A stretch of 64,000 nt of DNA from Prionace glauca (GCA_037974335.1 CM075760.1:47636138-47700137); one strand, 5' to 3'. Shown: positions 1-11,454, counted from the first letter of the stretch. Translations and numbers: made by a program. Notes: a model not told the origin generated them from the sequence alone.

Positions 1-142
1 TTACCTGGTCTGGCCTACACGTGACTCCAGACCCACAGCAATGTGGTTGATCCTCAGCTGCCCTCCAGAGTCAATTAGGGATGGAGAATTATTGCTGACC
101 CAGCCTGCGACTCCCATGTTCCACAAATGAATTAAAAAGACA
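1..142. repeat. Dispersed shark repeat, fragment
   Basis: This is the same sequence, in the same orientation, as 21288-21425: both have 'ctggcctaYaYgtgactcca', an 'aatgtggttkaYtctcag'-like stretch and an ending of the type 'cccatgttccacaaatgaat'. A reversed partial copy lies at 51825-51990. No coding capacity is apparent. Recognised only by its repetition within the window. Confidence 0.6.
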
Positions 143-194
143 ATGTTTAATGTGGGCATGGAGTGAGTGAGAGAGGCTGGTGAAGAATGGATTC

Positions 195-957
195 TAATCA
201 TCCAGTTTAAGGGTAACGGTGCAGAGGGACCTCGGGGTCCTTGTGCATGAGTCGCAAAAACCCAGCTTGCAGGTGCAGCAGGTGGTCAGGAAGGCGAATG
301 GGATGCTGGCCTTCATAGCGAAGGGGATTGAATATAAAAGTAGGGAGGTCTTGCTGCAGCTGTACAGGGCATTGGTGAGGCCGCAGCTGGAGTACTGTGT
401 GCAGTTTTGGGCGCCGCACCTGCGCAAGGATGTTTTGGCCCTGGAGGGAGTGCAGAGGAGGTTTACTCGGCTGATACCGGAGTTGAGGGGATTGAGCTAT
501 GAGGAGAGGCTGAATAAACTAGGCTTGTACTCGTTAGAGTTTAGAAGAATGAGGGGAGATCTCATTGAGACGTATAAGATGATGAATGGGATGGATAGGA
601 TAGAGGTGGAGAGACTGTTCCCGCTCAAAAAAGACAGTAGGACTAGGGGGCACAGCCTCAAGATAAAGGGGGGGCGGTTTAGAACAGAGTTGAGGAGGAA
701 CTTCTTCACTCAAAGGGTGGTGAATCTCTGGAATTCTCTGCCCGTTGAAGTGGTGGAGGCTGCCTCGCTAAATATTTTTAAGAAACGGGTTGATGGGTTT
801 TTGATAAGAGAAGGGATTAAGGGTTATGGGGAGAGGGCGGGAAGGTGGAACTGAGCCACGACAGATCAGCCATGATCTTATTGAATGGCGGGGCAGGCTC
901 GAAGGGCCGGATGGCCTACTCCTGCTCCTATTTCTTATGTTCTTATGTTCTTATGTA
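195..957 (+). mobile_element. CR1-like LINE (F1), 5'-truncated 3' end
   Basis: An open frame at 219-854 encodes the C-terminal third of a CR1-type reverse-transcriptase protein. It shows 'QRDLGVLVHES', 'MLAFIAKGIEYKSREV', '[11 protein letters not shown]', 'RRFTRLIPEL', 'RRMRGDLIETYKMMNGMDR' and 'FFTQRVVNLWNSLP'. The RT catalytic motifs lie upstream of the truncation and are absent. The 3'UTR carries the conserved 'gaagggccggatggcctact' and ends in a (TTCTTATG)n tail near 957, the terminal simple repeat typical of CR1. A second copy of this family lies at 62345-62895. Confidence 0.9.
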
Positions 958-1129
958 ACACGGGTACGGATGAGGGTTCCAGCAGCAGGCGGGATGGCAC
1001 CAGGTGACATTATGGAGAGTGAAATATCTGGTATTAGTGCTGGTGTGGAAACGTGATCAGAAACTCATCTTGACATCAAATCTGGCACGGAGATTGTGAA
1101 GAGTGTGGTGCATTCCCAGGGAGAGGGAT

Positions 1130-1460
1130 GGATTCAGTAGTCAGGGAATTTGTAGTGGTGACTGGTCTTCCCCATTTTTAACTGGAAGGAATTTCTGCTC
1201 ATCCAGGAGTGAATGTGGGATAAGCAGTTTGATCATTTAGTAACAGTGGAAGAATGGAGAGGGACTGGGGGGTGAGGTCGAGCTGGGTGTTGTCAGTGTA
1301 CATGTACAAACTAACATGGTGCTTCTGGATGGTGTCACCTAGTGGGGGAAATAGATGGGAAATAGGAAGGGCCGAGGATAGATCTTGGGGAGGGGGGGAC
1401 ACCAAGTTCATCGACTTTGGTAAGGAAAAGGACGTTGGACAGGTCAATGGTTATTTTTTC
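1130..1460 (-). mobile_element. Degraded LINE RT fragment (YxDDTQL type)
   Basis: The minus strand encodes 'PPLGDTIQKHHVSLYMYTDN' followed by 'TQLDL'. This resembles the RT stretch 'LGDIIRKH...CYADDTQLYLS' of L2/Rex1-type LINEs, a different clade from the FADDTK elements in this window. The first catalytic Asp is present but Ala-Asp-Asp has become Thr-Asp-Asn. A sequence similar to its right-hand part recurs at 12960-13130. The stretch 1461-2022 shows no recognisable gene. Confidence 0.55.
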
Positions 1461-2022
1461 AGAGTGTGTCGTGACAATGGATTTAAAGATGAGGAGGTGA
1501 GGAATGGAAGAGAATGGGAACTGTAAACAGTATTGATTAGTATGGAGGAGGTAAACAGCTACGCAGGAATAAGATCAATGGAACATCGTTGCGGGCGGGG
1601 GGGAATGTCATGGACAAGCTGAGGTCTGACAGGACATAAGGCAGAGACGGGAGGGAAACTGGAAAAAGATGCCAGTTCCAGGCTTACTGGAGGACAGTTT
1701 GGCCTTTGGTGAGAGGGAAGCAGCAGAGGCAGCTGATCAAACTGCCTCAATCTTAGTGACAAAAAGCTTTTTCAGCTCCTCACACTTGTTGTTGGAGGTG
1801 AGGATGGAGGAGACAGGGGAGGGGGTGAGAATTTCAAAAGAAACTAACTTGTAACAGCTACTAAAAAGATTCAGCACAGAGTACTTTCCATAAACTATTT
1901 TTTCAAAGCAAAGATATTAACCCCTGTAACTGGGCAGGAGTTTAGAAATAGGGGCAGAGAAAGACTCCAATGAACATGGTTCAGTTCTGGATGTGACTCA
2001 CAACAAAATCCAATCACTGCGG

Positions 2023-2886
2023 TTACTCATGAAGTTTCTGGTGTCTCAGCAGGTGGGATGACCGAGTGAATCCCTTTCCACATTCGGAGCAGGTGAACGC
2101 TCTTTTCTTGGTGTGAGTTTGCTGGTGTACAGCGAGTTTGGATGATCGCCTGAACCCAGTCCCACAGCTGGAGCACCTGAACGTCTCTCGTCTGTGTGAA
2201 TTCGCTGATGGAACATCAGATCCCAGCGTCTTTTATAACACTTCCCACAGTCCAGACATTGGAAAGGTCTCTCCTGAGTGTGGACACGTTGATGGGACAT
2301 CAGATCCTCAGAACCTTTAAATCCTTTCCCACACTCCTGACATTTAAATGGTCTCTTGTCTGCGTGAACTTGCTGGTGTCTCAACATGTTGGATGAATCA
2401 GTGAATCCTTTCCCACACTTGGGACAAGTGAATGGTTTCTCCAAAGCGTGGACTCGCTGGTGCTTTGACAGATTGGATAAATCATTGAATCCTTTCCTAC
2501 ACACAGGACAGCTGAATGGCTTCTCCCCAGTGTGAACGCGCCGGTGTCTCAGCAGGCTGGATAAATCACTGAATCCCTTCCCACACTCGGAGCAAGTGAA
2601 TGATTTCTCAACGTCAGTGCGTTGATGAGTTTCCAGCTCAGACGGGGAACAAAGTGACTCCTTCCCAGTGTGAAGATACCTATGTTGCGACAAGCCTGAT
2701 AATCGACTGAAGCCTCGTCCACACACAGAACAGGTGTACGGTTTCTCTCCACTCTGAACGGTGTTTTTTCCTTCCATGTTCAATACTCGGTGATATTCAG
2801 TTCCAATAACTCGGGGAACTTTGTCAGATCCTGATGTGATGTTTGGTTTCCCGTCTCCTTCATACAAACCTTCCCTTTCGAAAATC
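2023..2886 (-). CDS. C2H2 zinc-finger protein terminal exon (locus 1), frameshifted
   Basis: This is the terminal exon of a poly-C2H2 zinc-finger gene, a family that binds DNA in the nucleus, usually as transcription regulators. The acceptor is 'ccgttttatag|GATTTTCG' at 2887/2886, and the first ATG in the zinc-finger frame is at 2777-2775 ([16 protein letters not shown]). From it a 243-aa frame runs to 2046. Fingers: YTCSVC (complete); a partly deleted one around '[12 protein letters not shown]'; then FTCSEC, FSCPVC, FTCPKC, FKCQEC and FQCLDC, joined by H-T-G-E-type linkers. After 'HQRIHTDER', near 2198, a one-base slip puts the last two fingers (FRCSSC..., FTCSEC...HQKLHE, stop 2023-2025) out of frame. 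No KRAB or other N-terminal domain is visible; upstream exons were not identified. The CpG island at 5.4-6.0 kb is the likely promoter. It may make a truncated protein or be a young pseudogene. Confidence 0.75.
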
Positions 2887-3284
2887 CTATAAAACGGGTT
2901 TAAAACAGAAAAGAATGAAAGAGAACGCTCAAAAACAGGTTGTGAAATTGAGCTGAATGAATGCAGTAATTTATGGGGCGGGCACTAGGAAAGAGTGATC
3001 ATAAAAACTGCCGGATTGTCATATAAAATGCAACTGACTCATTGATGTTCTTCAGGGAAGGGAAGCTTGTCACACAGTCTGGATCTTCACAAGACGCTAT
3101 CCTCTTTGAAGAGGAAAGTGAGAGAGGAGGATTTGGGAGGAGTATAGAGAGGGATTTTATATTGTATAAATAAACCAGGATTTGAACAGATTCTCCTAAG
3201 ACCAGGATACCCACACTAACTCCCTGTTGCACCTTGATTATCTTCATCATCAACAGTCCCTCGATTTGAGGATGATATCTATCA

Positions 3285-3372
3285 TCATAGAATCCCTACA
3301 GTGCAAGAGGAGGCCATTCGACCTATTGAGTCTGTACTGACTCTCTGATAGAGTGCTTTACCCAGGCCCTCC
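3285..3372 (-). repeat. SINE 3'-end fragment
   Basis: The sequence 'tagaatccctacagtgcaag' and 'aggccattcgacctattgag' is the reverse of the tail at 12125-12170 ('ccgaatgaccttcttctgca', 'ctgtagggattctat'). It is a short 3' fragment of a dispersed short element. Confidence 0.5.
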
Positions 3373-3747
3373 TGTCCACCCAAGACATTGGGAAGGCCCA
3401 CACTTGGAATACGTTCTACAGTTCTGGTCACCCTGTTATAGAAAGGATATTATTAAACTGGAAAGAGTGCAGAAGAGATTTACTAGGATGCTACTGGGAC
3501 TTGATGGATTGAGTTATAAGGAGAGGCTGGACAGACTGGGACTTTTTTCTCTGGACTGTAGGAGGCTGAGGGGTGATCTTGTAGAGGTCTATAAAATAAT
3601 GAGGGGCACAGATCAGCTAGATAGTCAATATCTTTTCCCAAAGTTAGGGGAGTCTAAAATTAGAGGGCATAGGTTTAAGGTGAGAGGGCAGGGATACAAA
3701 AGTGTTCAGAGGGGCAATTTTTTCACACAGAGGGTGGTGAGTGTCTG

Positions 3748-3792
3748 GAACGAGCTGCCAGAGGTAGTAGTACTACCTCTGGCAGCTCGTTC
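3748..3792. repeat. Perfect 22-bp inverted repeat, 1-nt spacer
   Basis: The arms 3748-3769 and 3771-3792 are exact reverse complements around G3770. The left arm belongs to the target LINE (copy A); the right arm is the first sequence of the inserted LINE (copy B). Confidence 0.95.
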
Positions 3793-4730
3793 TAGGTAAG
3801 TGACCTAGATGAGGGTGTAGAAGGATGGATTAGTAAATTTGCTGACAACACCAAAGTTGGAGGAGTTGTAGACAGTGAGGATGGATGTTACAATTTGCAG
3901 AGGGACATAGATAAGCTGCAGAGCTGGGCCGAGGTGTGGCAAACGGACTTTAATACGAAAAAGTGTGAGGTGATTCACTTTGGTAAGAGTAACAGGAGTA
4001 CAGAATATAGGGCTAATGGAAGGACTCTTGGTGGTGTCGACGAGCACAGAGATCTCGGGGTACATGTGCATTGATCTCTGAAAGTTGGCACCCAGGTTGA
4101 TAAGGTTGTAAGAAGGCGTACGGTGTGTTAGCTTTTATTGGTAGAGGGATTGAATTTCAGAGCCGTGAGGTCATGTTACAACTTACAAAACTCTGGTGCG
4201 GCCGCACTTGGAGTATTGCGTACAGTTCTAGTCACTGCATTATAAGAAAGATGTGGAGGCATTGGAAACGGTGCAGAGGAGGTTTATCAGGATGTTGCCT
4301 GGTATGGTGGGAAGGTCTTATGAGGAAAGGCTGAGGGACTTGAGGTTATTTTTATTAGAGAGAAGAAGGTTATGAGGTGACCAAATTGAGGCATACAAGA
4401 TGATGAGAGGATTAGATAAGGTGGATAGTGAGAGCCTTTTTCCTTGGATGGTGAAGGCTAACATGAGGGGACAAAGCTTTAAATTAAGGGGTGGTAGTTA
4501 TAGCATGGATGTCAAAGGTAGGTTCGTTACTCAGAGGGTAGTAAGGGTGTGGAATGCCCTGCCTGCAGCAGTTGTGGACTCGACAACTTTAAGGGTGTTC
4601 ACATGGTCAGTGGATAGGCATATGGATAACATTGGAATAGTTTAGGTTAGAGGGTCATTAGATTGGTTCCACTGGTCGGCGCAACATCGAAGGCCGAAGG
4701 GCCTGTATTGCGCTGTAATGTTCTATGTTC
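3771..4730 (+). mobile_element. CR1-like LINE (F2) copy B inserted in copy A
   Basis: After a 22-nt inverted copy of flanking DNA (3771-3792), the element starts inside the RT region ('[19 protein letters not shown]', catalytic FADD changed to FADN). It runs through 'EHRDLGVHVH', '[10 protein letters not shown]'-type decayed coding and 'SFKLRGGSYSMDV'. It ends in the F2 3' end 'gggcctgtattgcgctgtaa' 'tgttctatgttc'. Coding is broken into several frames. Confidence 0.85.
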
Positions 4731-4954
4731 TAGTAGAGGCAGGTACAATTTTGTCTTTCAAAAAGCGTTTTGACAGTTACATAGATAAGATAGGTATAGA
4801 GGGAAATTAGCCAAATGCAGGCAATTGGGACTAGCTTAGGGGTTTTAAAAAAAAGAGCAGCATGGACCAGTTGGATGAAAGGGCCTGTTTTCATGCTGTA
4901 AACCTCTACGACTCTACGACCTATCCCCGCAGCCTCACACATTTATCTTAGCCA

Positions 4955-5235
4955 AGTCCCCTTATCGCCACATCTTGGGAAACTAAAGGGAAATTTACCC
5001 CTTAGTAAATTAACCGGGGGTGGGGGACTGGAGCACCCGGAGGAAACTCACGCAGATGCGAGGACAGCATATAAACTGCACAGAATTTCACAGTACCTTA
5101 ACTGCAGTGTTAAAGCAAGCTTACTTGTGACGCTAATCAATAATTTAACTGAAGTCACCCAAGTCAGGAACTGAAACTGGGTCCCTGGCACCGAGAGGGA
5201 GCAGTGCTAATTACTGTGCCACCGTGTTGCTCATG
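4955..5235 (-). mobile_element. tRNA-derived SINE, reverse orientation
   Basis: Reading the minus strand from about 5230: a tRNA-like head ('cacggtggcacagtaattag'-like), a B-box-like region, a body whose complement is 'ggagcacccggaggaaactc', and a 3' end related to 'agtgacactaataaataaac'. The same SINE type, less decayed, lies at 22365-22635 (+). Confidence 0.65.
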
Positions 5236-5419
5236 TCTACTTAGGGTCATGAATTTCACCATGGCTCTCCATGTGACTGACCAAACCCACAGATCTATAA
5301 ATAATGTTTAAAATGATTTGGGAATATATCGCCATTCCTTCAGTCACTGGGACAAACTCCTGGAATTCCCTCCCTACCAGCAGGGTGGATGTACCTACAC
5401 CACATGGACTGCAGGGGTT

Positions 5420-6010
5420 CAAATCCCATACGTCACATTGCCCCTCACAAACATGGCGCCACGCTACTACACATATTGCCCCTCACAAACATGGCGGCCA
5501 CAAATGATACACTTCCGGCAGAATGGCGGCAGTCAGCCCGGGCCCAGCACGACAAGCCGCGGCTCCATTTGGTTCAAAACGGGATGACCAGGAAGTTCTT
5601 TCCCGGGGTGTGACTTTGGACAACATGTTTACAAAGCCTATTCACCCGTCGGCCGGATCTACCGCTCTCTGCGCATCGCCCTTTACCTCGTACTGATCTC
5701 GCATCAGCCTTTAACCGTCCCTCCGTCCGTCACCATTACCAGCAGTGCGCATGCCTGAGAGCATTTACCCCCCTCATTCACTCCGATTGGTTGGAGGACC
5801 AGCCGCACCCGCTCGGTCTTCCAACTCCGCCCCTCATTCACTCCGATTGGTTGGAGGACTACCTGTTCCCACGCGGTCATCCAGCCCCGCCCCTTTCCCT
5901 ATTGGGCCGACGCCACTGTCAATCAGTCCCCGGGCATTGTGACGCGGGGCATACGTAGTGAGGCTCACTACCAGGCTCATCTTCAGGTGGGAAGGATGTT
6001 GATAAGCGGA
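5420..6010. promoter_or_regulatory. CpG-rich promoter-like island with duplicated NF-Y/Sp1 module
   Basis: A GC- and CpG-rich block stands out from AT-rich surroundings. At 5441-5500 there are two copies of 'cccctcacaaacatggcg' (YY1-like ACATGGCGGCC in the second). At 5770-5800 and 5832-5862 there is a duplicated 'ctcattcactccgattggtt' 'ggagga' unit containing an inverted CCAAT (ATTGG, NF-Y-type). GC boxes follow (CCCCGCCC at 5885-5892) and a third ATTGG lies at about 5900. It lies upstream of zinc-finger locus 1 (minus strand), so it is the best promoter candidate for that gene. The assignment is inference; no TSS is visible. Confidence 0.6.
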
Positions 6011-6394
6011 GGCAGCGTCAGGGGCAGTGGGAGGAGTGGATCCGCCCCCCCCCCGCCTAGTGAAGAACATGATCAGCTGCGTAACTGTGTGCCAACCTGA
6101 CCACTAACGGCACACAGTAATCTAATGAGGCATGTATATATTTTTTTTAAGAACTGAAATGCAAACCTTGTAAATAGTATTTGTAATATTGAGACATAGA
6201 TATAGTTTTGTAAGTATTGAAAGTAGACACTGTAATTTGGATAGATCTGTAAAAAATGTTTTGATTTGCTATTCGATTTGCTATTGTATATTTGAAATGG
6301 ATTAGTTGAGTTTTTTTTTATGAATAAAGTATATTTTTGAAATAAAAAAAAAATGATCAGCTTAATATGAGGTAGGTCCATTCAAAAGGAGGCG

Positions 6395-6740
6395 GCTTTG
6401 GAGAGAGTGCAGAAAAGATTTACCAGGATGTTGCCCTGGTATAGAGGGCATTAGCTATGAGGAGAGATTGTAGAATCTTGGTTTGTTCTCACTGGAATGA
6501 CGGAGGGTAAAGGGAGACCTGATAGAAGTCTACAAGATTATGAGAGGCATGCTCAGAGTGGATAGTCAGAAGCTTTTCCCCAAGGTGGGAGAATCAATTA
6601 CTAGGGGGCCATAGGTTTAAGGTGCGAGGGACAAGGTTTAAGGGAGATTTTGAGACAAGTTTTTTACAATTGAAGGTGGTGGGTGCCTGGAATTTGCTGC
6701 CGGGAGTGATAGTGGAAACAGATATGATAGCGATCAGCTG
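6395..6740 (+). mobile_element. Old CR1-like LINE fragment
   Basis: Decayed sequence equivalent to the C-terminal LINE coding region: 'gagtgcagaaaagatttacc' 'aggatgttg', then the equivalents of YEER, RGDLIEVYKIM, GHRFKV and VVGAWN. Several frames are interrupted. The preceding stretch 6080-6394 is AT-rich with poly-A/T runs and holds no gene. From 6741 to 7371 no feature is recognised. Confidence 0.7.
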
Positions 6741-7371
6741 AGATTTTCTGCATTTCATCAATCACCACAGGATTCCTTTCACAGAGTGCATCGCTGAAAG
6801 GACTTTCTATGTGATGTTCCTGAGCAGAACATTCATGTTTGGAGACATGTCTCAAAACTCATCATTCAGAAACTGAGCTGGTGCCTCAGGTTCAGCTCCA
6901 AGGGAAAGTTTACTGTTGGGATATGATGGCATCCTCCAATAATTTTTATACATTGTACACTCTGCACTAGTCTCTTGTATGAGTCTTGTATACCCTTCAT
7001 CATCTGCTCCTGTATCTTGAAGCAGGACTTTTCAATCTTTGACAAATAGTGTGAACAAATCGTCTGTGTAGCTTTAAGATAATTTACATCTTTCCCTTCT
7101 GATTTTTATCAAAGCTCGCATTATTCCTTCTCAAACATTCAGATCGGAAACGTCAGGTATTTTCACTGTTACCACATCATAATCCTGACTGCCTTATGGT
7201 GAAGGAGGAAACTAGTTCCGATCTTTACTTGGTATAGATTTATTCATAGAGTGAAACATTACAGGTATATCACTCTTAATGACAGAGCATGGAATAGTAT
7301 TGTCTATATGTGCTCATGTAAACATCTAATCAATGCCCACTGCTTGTATATATTTTCCCCAAATTATACAA

Positions 7372-8916
7372 TTAACACCCAGAGTATTTAAAAGGTCTGT
7401 AATCAGTGTGACTGCCATAATGTCTTAGCAGGTTGGATGTCTCAGTGAATCCTTTCCTACACTCAGAGCAGGTGAACAGCCTCTCTCCTCCGTGTGAACT
7501 TGCTTGTGTTTCCGCAGGCTGGAAGGATCAGCAAATCCCTTCCCACAGTCAGAAAAGGTGAAAGGCTTCTCCCTAGTGTGAACTCGATGGTGCGCGCGCA
7601 GACTAGACGACTCAGTGAATCCCTTCCCACACACACAGCAGGCGAACGGCCTCTCCGCAGTGTGAACTCGCCGGTGTTTCCAGAGGCTGGAGGGATCAGT
7701 GAATCTCTTCCCACACTCAGTGCAACTGAACGGTCTTTCTCCAGAGTGAATTCGCTGGTGTGTCAGCAGACTAGTGGACCTAGTAAATCTCTTCCCACAC
7801 ACAGAGCAGGGGAACGGCCTCTCTCCAGTGTGAACTGCCTGGTGTCGCAGCAAGGTTGATAACTGAGTGAATCCCTTCCCGCACACGGAGCAGGTGAATG
7901 ACCTCTCCCCAGTGTGAACTGCCTGGTGGTTCTGCAGGGTAGATGATGCACTGAATCCTCTTCCACACACGGTGCAGGTGAATGGCCTGTCTCCGGTGTG
8001 GACTCGCTGGTGTATCAGCAGGTGAGATGACCGAGTGAATCCCTTCCCGCAGTCAGAGCAGGCGTACGGCCTCTCCCCGGTGTGAACTCTCCGGTGCTTC
8101 TGCAGAGCAGAGGAATTACTGAATCCCTTCCCACACTCTGAGCAGCTGAGCACTTTCTCCCGGGCGTGTATTCGCTGGTGTCTCCGCAGGTTGGTCGAAA
8201 GAGTAAATCCCTTCCCACACACAGAGCAAGGGAATGACCTCTCCCTGGTGTGAACCTGCTTGTGTCTCCGGAGGCTGGACAAATCTCCGAACCCCTTTCC
8301 ACACTCAATGCAGGTGAAAGGCCTCTCCCCCGTGTGAATGCGGCTGTGCGTCAGAAGACGGGAGGAATCAGTGAAACCCTTCCCACATTCAGAGCAGGTG
8401 AACAGCCTCTCCCCAGTGTGGATTTTCTGATGGGTCAGCAGGTTGGATAGCTGAGAGAATCCCTTCCCACAATCAGGGCAGGTGAATGGCTTCTCCCCAG
8501 TGTGACTGCGTCGATGGATCTCCAGCTCACACGGTGCTTTGAATCCTTTCCCACAGTCCCCACATTTCCACTGTTTCTCCCTGATGCGGGGGGCCTGCTG
8601 TCCCTCCAGGTTTGACAATCAGATGAAGCCTCGCCCTGACCTAGAACAGATGTACAGTCCCTCTCAATGTAAACGGTGCAATGCTTTTCAGACTGTGTTA
8701 CCTGATCACACACTCAGGTTTGTACTTCTCACTGCTTTTCCAGTCACACTGATGTTCAATCTTTTCCCACAGATAGAAAAAAAGCCCCAAAAAATCTCCT
8801 TCTGGAGTCCAAGGCCGATGATATTCACATTGTGATTAATCGAGTGTATCTATCAGATATGAATATGATGTTTTGTTTTGATATTTCTGTCCTGTAAATC
8901 CTCCCCTCCGAATATC
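7372..8916 (-). pseudogene. C2H2 zinc-finger terminal exon (locus 2), decayed
   Basis: The exon opens at a strong acceptor 'cttctttcacag|GATATTCGG' (8917/8916), homologous to the exon start of locus 1. Twelve regular C2H2 fingers plus a thirteenth whose first Cys is Phe (FTFSDC) are continuous from 8618 to about 7485. Signs of decay: the family's first finger (about 8690-8625) has lost a Cys and contains two in-frame stops, one directly before codon 8618. The 397-residue open frame starts at TTG and contains no ATG anywhere. A 2-nt slip near 7490 moves the last finger (LFTCSEC..., frame end 7372) out of frame; the original frame stops at 7425. The fingers are therefore well conserved, but no conventional start reaches them unless an unseen upstream exon supplies one. 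A minus-strand donor CATCA|GTGAGT at 10516/10515 could be its 5' exon. Confidence 0.75.
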
Positions 8917-9766
8917 CTGTGAAAGAAGTTGACAAAAGTCAATGCTGTGCACATAGAAAAGAAATTCAGAATGGACAATTCTCGATTAAACTACTTTTTT
9001 ATTCCTGAAAAGATGTAAATTTCTGTCCCACACATTCTGCACCAAATAGTCACTCTCCCGATTCTGCTGGTTCATGCTCCAGGACACACAGACCTGAAAA
9101 TCTTCAGGCAAGCTGTACACCGATATATCCTTTATATAACTGGACTATAATTTGTGTAAAAGCACTATGTTACTTTATTAGAGAGAGGTGGGGAATATGT
9201 GTACAAGGTTTGTTTGGATTTCAAGTGGCCATAAACTGGAATTCACCCCACACGAGGATGGTAGAAGCAGAGAGAACCCATGATTTCAAATAATGTTAGT
9301 CATTCAAAAGAAATAAACCTTTAAGGCAGTGATACAGAGGGGGAATGGGACCAATCGGATTGTTCTATGGTGAGTTGACATGGATTTGAATTTCCAAATG
9401 GATTTTTTTGTGTTGTAATGTCTCACTGACTTGAAATGTATAACATAACTACATTATTATATTCCAAGAATAGAAAGAAAAATAAATGTACCTTACTGCA
9501 GCATCAACAATATATCCAACATGTGCAATAACAAAACTAGAAATACTTCTCCATAGAGACTGATAATCTTCAAATAAACAATTTCCCAGACAATTCTAAT
9601 GGAATAAAGCAAAGAATAAGGTTTCATTAATTTTATACTTTTACTGCAATAATCAAACTAAAATCAACATTAACGAAGCATGCATTCACAAACAATGATA
9701 CTTTTTATAGACAGGGTAAATTTGACTTTAAATACTTCAGACAGGTTCCATAAAAATCACAAACAT

Positions 9767-9836
9767 GTGATTTACAAATATTTACAAACATCAAATTTAC
9801 AAATATTTACAAATATTTACAAACATCACAAACCAG
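9767..9836. repeat. AT-rich short tandem repeat
   Basis: About seven diverged copies of an 8-10 bp unit 'acaaatattt' lie in the presumed intron of locus 2. The flanks 8917-9766 are AT-rich with no recognised gene. Confidence 0.6.
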
Positions 9837-9954
9837 CCTCCCATCCATTGATTCCATCTGCACTTCCCGCTGCCTCAGGGAAGCAACCGGCATAATTAAG
9901 GACCCCATGCACCCCAAACTTTCTCTCTTTCACTTTCTTCTATAGGGAAAAAAA

Positions 9955-10200
9955 ACAAAAGTCTGAAGTCATGTACCAAACACAAGAACAGCTTCTTCCC
10001 TGCTGCTGTCAAACTTTTGAACAGACCTACCTCACATTAAATTGATCTTTCTCTACACCCTAGCTGTGACTGTAACACTACATTCTGCAGTGTCTTGTTT
10101 CCTTCTCTATGAACAGTATGCTTTGTCTGTATAACATGCAAGAAACAATACTTTTCACTGTTTGTTAATACGTGTGACAATAATAAATCAAATCAAACAT
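9955..10200 (+). mobile_element. Non-LTR element 3' end (Rex1-like), fragment
   Basis: The pattern 'agcttcttccctgctgctgt' 'caaacttttgaacagaccta' followed by a microsatellite-like end 'aataataaatcaaatcaaa' resembles 3' ends of Rex1-type LINEs in fishes ('cttccc...gctgtcagactcctgaac'). No coding is retained. Assignment rests on the remembered pattern only. Confidence 0.45.
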
Positions 10201-10515
10201 TTCCTCCCTCCAGTTTGGCTCTAATTCCAGTTACAGAGTCCCACAACTCTCTGTATTTCCCAGGTATAGGTTCAGCTCATTTCCTTTTACAGGAGGTTGG
10301 ACTGAACACTTTCCCTGCAGCCCATTTCCACAGACAGCCCCAGGAGTCCCAGCCTCTGGATCTCTCACTGGCAGATTCTCCCACTCAGCTGCTCAGACTC
10401 CCTTCCTCTCCATCTCCCACTCACAGCCTCACTATTCACTAAGTGAATTCTTCCCCTTCCCTCCTGAAAACCTCCCTGCCTGTTCACTGTCTGTAACACA
10501 AACTGTTTTACTCAC

Positions 10516-11150
10516 TGATGTGGGGACACAGGAAGAAGGTTCAGTCTGTGTGAAGCTCAACCGCCTACGTCACAAAGCCCACCCACTGATTGGCTGGAGT
10601 ACAAGAGTCCTTCCGGGCTGCCCGGGCTTCCGAATGGCCAGAACTCGGGGGCGGGGCAACAATGACGCTGTGCCCGGGGGGAGGGGGACGTGACGGTGTC
10701 CGGGCCTGCGCACTGGAACCCGGAGACGTCACCGCGGAACGGAGTGATTCCTACTGGCTGATTCAGACTGGGCTCCATTGCGACGTCACAACGCGGAAGC
10801 AGTCCGGTGAGCAGACTAACTCCTGTCGTCTGATTCAGGCAGGCCTCCATTGTGACTCACAAGGCGGAAGTTGTTCAGTGATCAGAATGATCCCTATTGG
10901 CTGATTCAGGCAGGGCACCATTTTGACGTCACAAGGCGGAAGTTGCCCAGTGAGCTTCAGAGTGAAACTTCCTCCTCTGGGCAACATCTGGGAGGAAATC
11001 AATGTCTCCCCCTTTCCATTTCTATTCCCATTCTGGGGAAAATTGGGAAACTGCAGCAACTGAAGTGAAAGGAAGTGAATCCAGGGAGGCTGCAGAGTCT
11101 GGAAAGGTTACAGACGGACACCGGAATTAGGAGTATCATTAGGCCCAGGT
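10516..11150. promoter_or_regulatory. Bidirectional CpG promoter with tandem CRE/NF-Y/ETS modules
   Basis: A CpG-rich region lies between divergent zinc-finger loci 2 (-) and 3 (+). A module of about 70-80 bp is repeated three times at 10740-10951: 'ctattggctgattcaggcag' (inverted CCAAT), then a cAMP-response-like TGACGTCA (intact around 10788 and 10927, mutated to TGACTCA in the middle copy), then 'aaggcggaagttg' (ETS-type GGAAGT). A related half module lies at 10565-10610. Plausible first-exon donors are AGGCCCAG|GTATCT at about 11149 (+) and CATCA|GTGAGT at 10516/10515 (-). Motif names come from known consensus sites; activity is inferred. Confidence 0.65.
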
Positions 11151-11454
11151 ATCTTTTTTCTTTCTCTCTCAAAGACATTGACAACCTTTAACTCCCTAAG
11201 TTTGACAGATTTACTTATCTGGATAATAGGATAGCCTCTTAACCAATGTTCACAATTAAAGGGGGAGTTTTCCTAGGAGAGGACTAATATTTAAATGAAC
11301 ATTAAATTAGTATGGGACAGAGATATGTTTAACGTAGTTATATGTTATGTATTAGGTTATTTATGCTTCTCTATTTCTTGTCTTTAAATATATAGCACTT
11401 TGTCAATGTTACCTATTTGATTTGATATCCCATGTCTAAAAATGTGCAGATGAA

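Larger units (their letters stand above)
3373..4925 (+). mobile_element. CR1-like LINE 3' end (host copy A), split by an insertion
   Basis: Coding at 3396-3770 gives 'LEYVLQFWSPCYRKD', 'RRLRGDLVEVYKIM' and 'FFTQRVVSVWNELPEVVV'. The reading resumes at 4731 with 'VVEAGTILSFKKRFDSYID', reaching a CR1-type tail near 4925 ('gcctgttttcatgctgtaaa'). The split is caused by LINE copy B at 3771-4730, flanked by a 6-bp target duplication TAGTAG (3765-3770 and 4731-4736). Copy A is therefore the older element. Confidence 0.85.

Noticed and set aside
7494-8450. Plus-strand and other-frame open frames across the zinc-finger exons
   Set aside because: Shadows of repetitive finger coding on the minus strand.
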